Positions 56,874 through 64,000 of a stretch of DNA of 64,000 nucleotides are shown here, in pieces. The translations under genes were made by a program, and so were the position numbers. The stretch spans positions 7,626,001 through 7,690,000 of the forward strand of contig OZ020484.1 of assembly GCA_963971405.1 (NCBI GenBank), given 5' to 3'. The DNA is from Psococerastis gibbosa (Eukaryota; Arthropoda; Insecta; Psocodea; Psocidae). Each line of letters starts with the position of its first letter. The stretch's first letter is position 1. The notes under the pieces were generated by a model. That model made no database searches. It was not told the DNA's origin and worked only from the letters and a program-made list of their open reading frames with translations.

Positions 56874-59800
56874 TTTCTTCTAATTTTTGAGGTACGTCTT
56901 TTTTGTATGCACTTATGCCTTGTGGCTTATTGAGGCCCAGCTGAGTATTACTACTAGTTTTTTCCGAAGGGGTAGGACTTTAAGGAAATTATCGGTTTCT
57001 TAGCTCAGGTGGCTGATTTCCGTTTTAAATGAATTTACATTTAAGTCAGCTGGCTTTTGAAGCTCCATAGACTTGTTAAATCAACATAGAGCATTCACTT
57101 GCACGTTTTGCTATTGGAAATTGTGTAACATGTTTAATCGCGTACCAGCTGCTAAAGCCCAGCGATAATTATATTTTTTTACATGTGAAATCCAAACCAA
57201 TGAATTTATTTATTTATTGACTTCACATTAAAAAAAAAAAAAAAAAACTCACAACAACATTGGAGACCTGCTATCCCAGCGAAGTTAGAGCCATACGGCC
57301 CTCTCTTACACCCAACAGGGATGAGTTGTTGCCTTCAATCGAATTATTATAGAATTGGGGTGGATTGCAATCTATAAAGTCGCACAAAATATATTGTTTT
57401 CTTCTCTTTCCAGAATATCATGAGCAGTTTGAACATGAACCTATACGAGACTAAAACCGATTTGGAGAGAAATTTGGAAATTTTGAGGGTGAAAGAGGTA
57501 CGTGACTAGTTAATAAATGGATATGCAGTACATATGTATGTATATAGATTTGTCCATTATGAGGTATGCTATAGTGAAATATGTGATATTGGTAATGTTA
57601 CACTTGTAAGATGTAATATAATAGTCATAGTACCAGTTTAAGAGGTTACAGTAGACTCAAACAAAGTGTGGGCACATGTCATCATGTTATAACTTATTGT
57701 AATCGACCTGACTAGACGTCGTGGAGTTACATATCACTAATATGGATCTACTATTGAAATAGGTTTTCAATAATTGTCCAGTAGCCTATTGTTGACTCCA
57801 TAGGTAGACTTGTGTATTTTCGAAGGTTTATAACTGGACGTAATATCTTTTCAGGCGGCACTGCGTGAAAGAGAATGTGCCCTGCAGGAGCTGAATAAGC
57901 AGGCAAACCTTTTGCTGAAAACAGCTGACGAGGCCACTGAGGACTCAAAAAGGCTGCATGACCGACTGGACCGTGCGAGGATGGTTCACAGTCGTAACCA
58001 GGAGGTAACGACTGTTATGAGCAAATCGACCCAGCATTTTCCGTTTTTTTTGCACTATCCAATTTCTTATGAAATTTAAATCGTAAAGGCGGTTATTCCA
58101 TCGACGTCAATAGTGATTATTGACGTGGTAGCAGACATTAAAGACAATCTAAGAATGTCTGCTACCACGTCAAACACGTCAATAGTGAACTATTGACGTC
58201 GGTGGAATAAGCGCCTATAGTAGAAGACATTTTCCTTTTTATTTTAGTATGTATGCCATGGTACAACAGAGTCAGTGGATTTGAAATGTGGATATACAGA
58301 CGAATGCTAATTTAACTTTGTGCAATAAAACGGATTTTTTTTTTTTTTTTTTTTTTATCCAACGCCCGTCCGTGGCAGTTCTGCCATTCGACGTCGAGCC
58401 TCCCAGTATAGACTGATGATGTTCTTCGGTGTTGCTTGGAGTTGGGCACAGTGGTGAAGGTGGTTAGCGTCCATTCTTCCTGCATGACACAATGTGTAAT
58501 GTAGCAGGCCTCCACGTGGTGCACACTGGGTAACGCTAAATCTGCTACGGCGACCGCCGAAGACCAACCATCTTCTCGAGCCACATCGGTATGACTGATA
58601 AAACGGATAATGCGGGTCTCCATTTGCCCTTAATGTGTCATAAGATTGGTCGTCGAAATTGCCATGAATGTTTTTTATTTTGAGGAACCAGTAGAATCCG
58701 GGCTGATGGGCCGTGGTCGAAGTGAAAGTGAACTTCCAAACGTTTCGTCAACATCTGCGGTCGACATCTTCAGTGGAACTGCGTAGACTTCTAAGATTGT
58801 ATCTCGGAGGCTCAGCAGCGACTGTGAAACGTTTGGAAGTTCACTTTCACTTCGACCACGGCCCATCAGCCCGGATTCTACTGGTTCCTCATTCGACTCC
58901 GGCCGTGAAAGCCTTTGCAGTTATATTGTTTTTTATTTTATTTTACTCTTCACATTAATTACATTAAATTAGGCTTGTCACATCATAATAATCTGTTTCG
59001 TTAAGTTGTTTCTCTACTTTGTGCTTCTCTAGCTTGCTTTTTTTCATGTTTCATGCAAAAACATATTGTATCATTTTTTTTTTAAATGATACGGCCACTT
59101 GGCTAAGCCAATAGCAGGCCAAGGTACAGCACAAACTTAGTTACTCCTAAATCGTGACTACATCGTCCAACTCCCTTGTAAGGCATTGCAGGACCGATGA
59201 TACCCCTAGTTCAAGAGTCATCTCCATAATGTCCCTTACGTTCGTGACCGAGTACCCCAATCGCAACTGTCAGTCTATCCCTCGTGGCTAGATCCATCTC
59301 GCAATATGATAATTTAAAATCCCTGCTGTTTCAGGAGGTGGAAACGTTCAAAAGTAGGTTCTGCTTGAACCTGTCTGAGATGAAGGCAGGCACTCAATCG
59401 TTCCAGTCGCAGTGTCTGGAACAGACCGAAGCACTGAGGGAAGTGACCGACGCGGCCATATTGGGTCAACGGGAGCACGGGGCCGAGGTGCAGGAAGTGG
59501 TGACGAAGTTTCTCAACGACATTGGTGGCCAGTTGCCCAACGCGATTGGCTACTTGTTGAGCCAGGTGAGTAGATATGAAGTGCAAGAAAATGCATTTCT
59601 GAATAGCTTAGGCATTCGTCTGGATTAGTCCCTTGTTTGCCATGCTCTATCTATACTTCTGTTTGCTTATGTGTTATCATTTTCCAATGGACAACTTTCC
59701 TATACCGGCTGAGGTTAGGTGGTAATGCCCAATGAATAGCTTATGACAAATCCTCGCTCTGATTGTTGATTGGTTGACTAAGGCGCTTATTCCACCTACG

Positions 59801-60178
59801 TCAATAGTCAATAGTAAATGTGGTATTGAGGTAGGTGGAAAAAGCGCCTTAGAGCATTCTTTCTTACCATAAATAATTTTTAAATTCATGCCAACGTAAG
59901 TTGATAATCTACACCCAAATAACTGATTAATAGTCCAATGTAGGCTATTAATGTGTAATAAAGGGCCATTGGCCTAACTGTTGAATAAAGAGGATTTATT
60001 ATTATTATTAGCGGAAGCTTGAGCGTGATAGTTATATTTAATAACAAATTGTTTTTTTTTAAATATATGTACCTTGTCCGGGGTTACTGGTCAAGGAAAA
60101 AAGTGAAGTGAAGTGATTAATTTTAAAGTCTACTTCATTATAATTCAAATGATCAACAAAGCCAACTGCTATTTTGTC

Positions 60179-60209
<31 letters not shown>

Positions 60210-62247
60210 TGTACATATATTTTCAAGTAAAGGGTCATCAAAACAAGATCAAAGAAATACATAGAGCTGCACTTTACTGTCGTAAAATGACTGAACAATA
60301 AAAATAAGTTTTCACTTCAAAAAGTGATACGATATGCCAAAGATGTCCATTTGGAAATTTAAATGATCACCTCCTTGTAGGATTGAATGCAACTAAATGT
60401 CTAAACCGGCTGAGGTTTGTCTCTAAAATATTTGTGTTTTCAGGTTGAAAAAACCAAGCCATTCGTTGAGAAACAGATGGCAGACACCCAGGAATCTTCG
60501 CAGTCGCTGAATTGGCTCAGCGAAGAGGTTTCATCTCGAACGGTCGCATGGAGAAACTCGCAAGATCAAAAGTGGGGGGAGCTGGCCAGAACAGTGGAGC
60601 AGAATCTAATGGGTCAGAACAGTTTGAAGGAAGTTCTTGTTAAGACGGAGGCGTCTCTAAATGAAGAACAAACGGCCTTAAGTAATATTCCCGGTGTCCT
60701 GTCAGCCAAGAGTTTGAAATTGTTTATACAGGAAATAAAAGCTCGTGAAGCCGCGGTCACGTTGACATTGGATAGTTTTAGGTAATATATGGTATTTTTA
60801 TTAGCTAATTATCATAAATAATCTGATTCAGTTGCCTAGGTGTGATCCATGACCCTTATTCGCACCCTAATCACATAGTGGTATTTGTAAAGACTAATGG
60901 CAATGGTGTAGTACTATTTAACCAAGGGTTCGTTGGACTTACATTGCCTGTTGTGTTAGTAATCATTAGAGGCATGGGTCTCATGGTCATCGAACAATTA
61001 GGGTGGAGCCCATTGTCAGGGGAAGGGGGCGACGCTTTGGGAGTGGGTGCTACTCCCATCATCAGGCTTATTCCTGAGAAGGACATGGTTTTTGTTCGGT
61101 CGAATGGTTAGAGAGCTTCAATTTCAATCAGGAGAGCAGTAGTTTAAATCCTCAAGGGGATCGGATTTACATAATAATTCAGAGTAGAATACAAGAGAGA
61201 TGAGTCAATCGAGCAAACCATCAGTCGTTATCAGGACTAAGCCTGATGATGGGAGTAGCACCCACTCCCGAAACGTCGCCCCCTTCCCCTGACAATGGGC
61301 CCGCCCTAATTGTTCGATGACTCTTAACACAACAGGCAATGTAAGTCCAACTAACCCTTTGTTAAATAGTATCACATAGTGGTACTTCAATCATGTTGAA
61401 GCGTAGCTAATTCATAATGGTCTCTTCAATTTGAAACATTGCAATTTTTTTTTTTTTTTTTTTAGAGAGGAGAGAAATAAATTATTGTCAGCAATGGTGG
61501 AATTGGGGCAAAAGGAAGCTGAAGCCGTCCTGACGTTGCAGAACATAAAAACTGAACTGGAAGAAGCACAGGAGAAGGCCGAAATCGCCGAAAAACAGGC
61601 GCTGAAAGATGAATTAGCTGTAATTAATAGCCATGTCGATAGACAACGATTTATTCTATCTGACGGTTTCCAATTGAATGAAACCCTTGTTGTCACCACA
61701 GAAGCAGTAAGTACAGCATTCTTAAGACCCCTTAATTTACACTTTCTTCCAGCTATTTTTAGTCAGATAAATAAACTTGCTGTTCCGCCTCTACCAATGC
61801 TTGTAAGGCGCCCATTCCACTGACCGGCTAGGGCTATTTACAAAAACGGTGACGTGGTAGCAGACATTCAAGACTTAGGTGTGATTTCCACCGACCTCGC
61901 ATTGCAGAATGCAAATGACATTGACGGAAATTAGAATTTTTCTTTTTATAGAAATCTATTAAAATGTTTGTATTTAACATATCCCATGACGCCATTTTTT
62001 AATTTTAGTTTGTTAGTGATTTTACTGTATGATCATTGATCAATTTTAACTATGGCATAGAGGAAAATAAACATTTCCGTCAATTCTGCAATGCGAGGTC
62101 GGTGGAAACCCCGCCTAAGTCTTGAATGTCTGCTACCACGTCACCGTTTTTGTAAATAGCCCTAGCCGGTCGGTGGAATGGGCGCCTAAGTACAACCTGG
62201 GTTTCGAAAGACCCCTTAAATTATGCTTGAATGTAACTGTAAATACT

Positions 62248-62284
<37 letters not shown>

Positions 62285-63296
62285 ATACTTATAATACCTA
62301 TAAAATAACTTTGTAAATAATATACTAAATTCATACCGAATATTAGCTGTATCTTTTTTCAATATTACATTCACACTAATTCAAATTCACAACCAGTAAC
62401 AGTGGTTTGCTGACTAAGGAGAAACTTGTAATATTTGTTTTTGAGTAGAGGAAGAGATGATTAATGAGGAGTGGAAGATTCGGGATGGGAGGTCGTCCCC
62501 ACGAGTCCCAGAGGCTCGAGAGCTGATTTGTCAATCTATCGAACTGCGGACGCTGAAACATGTGTACTTACTTTTACTTACTTTATCCAACGCCCAAATG
62601 TGGTAGTTCAACCATTCGTCGCCGAGCTTCCCAGTAGCGGTTCACCAAGTCGTCGTTCGGGTAGGTGAGAGCTGTGCAGTCCCTCAGGTGGTCTTCGTCC
62701 ATTCTTCCACCGTGATATAGTGGACATGTGTCATCGGTGGCAAGGCCAATGCGGTGTAGGTGGGCCTGAAGATAGTCATGGCCGGTATTGAGGCGGAATC
62801 TAGCAACAGCTTCAGCTCTCTCAAGGTTCCTACAAATGGGTCCCACTGTAGCAAGATTCGCTGAAACATGTGTAAAATTACATTTTAACCCCCTTCTTGC
62901 AGCTTGCGCCGGCAATAGTCCAGAATCAGGAACAAGAGCGCGAGGAATCTGAACAACTTCGCAAATTCTGCTGCGCAGAGTTAACCGAAGTATCGAAGCG
63001 TTGCGTAGCCGTGACAGAGTCGCAGAAACAAGAAATCGAAGCGTTAACGGAGACTTTAGACACGGGCAGAAAGAGGAAGATAGAGACCGAAGAGATTCTC
63101 GAGAATTTCAAGAGGCGAGCGGAAGAGCTTGCCGTCGAGGAGGGCGAGCGGCTGGCGGACGACGTAGACCGGCTGGCGCTCTCGCAGCGACAACTCGCCA
63201 ACATGCTCAAAGATTACTGCGAGGAAACTTTTGTTAATATTCACGACCGTTGCAACGAGCTGTCGGCACAGGAGTTTTTGCGCGATGAGAAGACAG
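51056..63296 (+). CDS. KIF11: Kinesin-5 (Eg5/KIF11/Klp61F) spindle motor, C-terminus off window
   Basis: Twelve exons: 51056-51111, 51772-52057, 54310-54623, 54945-55181, 55569-55761, 56627-56809, 57414-57497, 57855-58004, 59335-59565, 60444-60781, 61466-61706, 62903-63296; all GT-AG and phase-consistent; 902 complete codons so far against about 1,050 in the family. Kinesin-5 is a plus-end-directed homotetramer that slides antiparallel spindle microtubules. The motor domain (residues ~12-345) shows the P-loop GQTGTGKT (90-97), switch I NAQSSRSH (215-222), switch II DLAGSE (251-256), the family-specific [17 protein letters not shown], and a neck ending NKPEINQ (347-353). Then comes the stalk coiled coil with [20 protein letters not shown], typical of kinesin-5. 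The C-terminal tail with the Cdk1-phosphorylated BimC box should lie beyond the right edge. Introns 2, 8, 10 and 11 carry repeats; intron 11 contains a composite MITE and a LINE tail. Confidence 0.95.
52190..52900 (+). repeat. Interspersed repeat with TCTGTCTGTCTGT motif
   Basis: TTTCGATTCCGAGATTTCAA, ATGTCTGTCTGTCTGTTCGT, GATCATGATGAAATTCGGCA. This is a layout I have seen in dispersed insect repeats, with a G run after. A short relative is near 30100 (CGAGATTTCAACGGATTTG). Class not known. It fills part of kinesin-5 intron 2. Confidence 0.5.
53160..53290 (+). repeat. Interspersed repeat family R-E
   Basis: GTCCTGGTCACCTCCTAACT, AATCGTGTGACTT, AAGTGGTTCGGAATCCACTA and TCAGGAGGTCCAC as in 28748-28845. 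Confidence 0.5.
53575..53690 (-). repeat. Interspersed repeat family T4
   Basis: GCACCCGTGTTGAGTTACGA, GATCGCATGGCGTGTAAAGA and CCATCGAAGTCGATTTG. It lies in kinesin-5 intron 2. Confidence 0.45.
56228..56428 (-). repeat. SINE family T1
   Basis: Tail AATAAAGAAATATTGAC, body with a small deletion (TTACTAAGAGCTATAAAGCC), head ACCACTACTCTACATGTCCT. It lies in kinesin-5 intron 5. A short body fragment of the same family is at 57270-57325. Confidence 0.7.
56836..56872. repeat. (ATT)n microsatellite
   Basis: About twelve ATT triplets, 27 bp past the donor of kinesin-5 exon 6. Confidence 0.85.
58088..58215. mobile_element. Short hairpin MITE, core type
   Basis: 128 bp. Termini GGCGGTTATTCCATCGACGT and GGTGGAATAAGCGCC. 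The centre is the clearest copy of the shared core, GACGTGGTAGCAGACATTAA and its mirror TGTCTGCTACCACGTCAA. It lies in kinesin-5 intron 8. Confidence 0.75.
58355..58580 (-). pseudogene. LINE C-terminal tail ending in poly-A
   Basis: The minus frame reads [13 protein letters not shown]...[17 protein letters not shown] and ends in a TAA formed at the junction with ~20 A (58330-58356 on plus as T). A sister copy is at 62583-62915. 5'-truncated, one frameshift. Confidence 0.7.
58684..58891. repeat. Foldback with 62-bp arms
   Basis: GAACCAGTAGAATCCGGGCT... and ...GGGATTC-type complement: arms 58684-58745 and 58829-58891 are near-exact reverse complements including GTGAACTTCCAAACGTTTC. The ~85-bp loop (CAACATCTGCGGTCGACATC) is related to 11480-11620. 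No coding sequence. Confidence 0.7.
59782..59848. mobile_element. Minimal hairpin MITE lacking the core
   Basis: 67 bp. GGCGCTTATTCCACCTACGT left, GGTAGGTGGAAAAAGCGCC right; TAA left and TTA right flanks. The central GTAGCAGAC core is deleted. Confidence 0.65.
60181..60209. repeat. (AAT)n microsatellite
   Basis: About nine AAT triplets in kinesin-5 intron 9. Confidence 0.85.
60897..61385. repeat. Foldback element with ~150-bp imperfect arms
   Basis: Left block 60910-61070 (GTACTATTTAACCAAGGGTT, CATTGCCTGTTGTGTTA, CAGGGGAAGGGGGCGACG) and right block 61232-61385 are inverted relatives: AAGCCTGATGATGGGAGTAG, CGTCGCCCCCTTCCCCTGAC, CAGGCAATGTAAGTCCAACT. A ~160-bp unrelated spacer lies between. 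It lies in kinesin-5 intron 10. Confidence 0.65.
61807..62186. mobile_element. Composite hairpin MITE with TAA target duplication, best copy
   Basis: TAA on both sides (61804-61806, 62187-62189). Outer arms GGCGCCCATTCCACTGACCG / GGTGGAATGGGCGCC, core GACGTGGTAGCAGACATTCA at both sides. An inner hairpin (about 61878-62117) sits exactly at AAGACTTA...TAAGTCTT. Interior TTTTTAATTTTAGTTTGTTA and TGATCATTGATCAATTTTAA. It lies in kinesin-5 intron 11. Confidence 0.78.
62251..62280. repeat. (AT)n microsatellite
   Basis: About 15 AT pairs just after the composite MITE. Confidence 0.85.
62583..62898 (-). pseudogene. LINE C-terminal tail (family B)
   Basis: [54 protein letters not shown], then TAA inside GGATAAAGTAAGTAAAAGT, a tail of TAAG-like repeats. 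It is 5'-truncated and lies immediately upstream of kinesin-5 exon 12, so the frame merges with that intron's end. Confidence 0.7.
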
Positions 63297-63889
63297 GTAA
63301 TGAATTAGTGTTATTGTAGGTACAAAAAGAAAAAAAATCAGGGAAAATAATAAACGCGTCCACTCTGCCTTTAAACAAAATCTGCCCTTGTATGCACGTT
63401 TACCTCCAGGTTATGACGTGATATTATGATTTAAAAAAAAAATAAAAAATGGTTGTCTGTATAGTCGGCTTACGGACGATAGTGACAACGTCATAACAAA
63501 ACATTGATGAAATGACAGCCTACTTTTATGAAAAATAAAAGTGAATCATTTTTATTGAGTTGTCATTATTCTGCAAGATGGAGTGAAATTAAATCTACAA
63601 TTTAATTGATCCATAGGCTCGTCAGGTTTATCAGCCATTGGGTAATTAAAATACATAAAAATATTTAAAAAAAATTAAAAAAATTGTTGTAATAAGCAAT
63701 GAAAACCACACTAAGAAACGGCGTAATGGACAATGAGCGTAACGCAACGGCGCAAAGCCTTTTTCGTGCATGCACCCAGTGTTCCAGCCAGCGTTCATCG
63801 ATTTATTAGACGTTGTCACTTCAAAAAATTGAAAAAAGTAAATAAAAAATAAACTTGTCGTTAACTTAATTTATAGGGATATATAATAG
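63297..63889. other. Kinesin-5 intron 12 (partial), nothing recognised
   Basis: AT-rich sequence after the exon 12 donor. No frame, terminal repeat or SINE head seen. Confidence 0.5.
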
Positions 63890-64000
63890 GGAAGGATGAG
63901 TTGAAAACTGACCTCCGCGAGTTGGGAGTCCGTAGATGGTGGAGAGTTGTACAAAACCGAGATGACTGGAGGAGTGTTGTCGAGTAGACGAAAGCTCATT
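63890..64000 (+). pseudogene. LINE C-terminal end (family A)
   Basis: Reads KDELKTDLRELGVRRWWRVV then [11 protein letters not shown] and, after a stop, TKAH. This is the undamaged form of the sequence that is triplicated at 1341-1580 and shows what that repeat unit came from. Runs off the window. Confidence 0.65.

Noticed and set aside
59284-59628. Extended kinesin frame with its own Met
   Set aside because: Contains exon 59335-59565 with intron read-through on both sides; a canonical acceptor and donor bound it.

Overview
The window is from a eukaryotic nuclear genome, most likely an insect with a large, AT-rich, repeat-loaded genome. Four conserved genes are split by GT-AG introns whose exon phases join cleanly. 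Introns and spacers are filled with tRNA-derived SINEs, hairpin MITEs and 5'-truncated non-LTR retrotransposons. The cytochrome b5 exons look insect-like, but I cannot name the order or species. There are no operons, CRISPR arrays or bacterial features. All orthology calls rest on reading translations and recalling family motifs; no search was run.

Layout. (1) 1-17341, minus strand: GAPVD1/RME-6-type endocytic regulator, 18 coding exons (about 1,294 codons) from its ATG to just before the VPS9 domain, which lies off the left edge. (2) 17342-19265: divergent spacer shared with (3) a four-exon cytochrome b5 gene on the plus strand (19266-37586, 130 aa, tail-anchored) with introns of about 10.4 kb, 0.9 kb and 6.6 kb. 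(4) 39596-50760, minus strand: WDR46/UTP7-type nucleolar WD-repeat protein, six exons, 551 aa. Its last intron (5.7 kb) holds, on the same strand, an intronless 613-aa coiled-coil ORF (42133-43974) that I do not recognise. (5) 50761-51055: 295-bp head-to-head spacer, then (6) a kinesin-5 (Eg5/KIF11/Klp61F) gene on the plus strand from 51056, 12 coding exons (902 codons) before the window ends; the C-terminal tail is outside.

What the genes do (family knowledge): GAPVD1 couples a RasGAP-like domain to a Rab5 exchange domain on endocytic vesicles; cytochrome b5 is an ER electron carrier for desaturases, elongases and P450s; WDR46 is a small-subunit processome component; kinesin-5 is the tetrameric spindle motor. 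They do not form a pathway. All are broadly expressed genes arranged as two divergent pairs.

The non-coding part is the more unusual material. At least fourteen hairpin elements share GGCG-type termini next to TAA/TTA, and most share an internal core related to GTGGTAGCAGACATT while their arms differ; several carry another hairpin inserted at the symmetric centre. There is a palindromic locus of about 1.5 kb in cytochrome b5 intron 3, two tandem duplications that copied a splice site of the adjacent exon, and an in-frame triplication inside a retrotransposon remnant.
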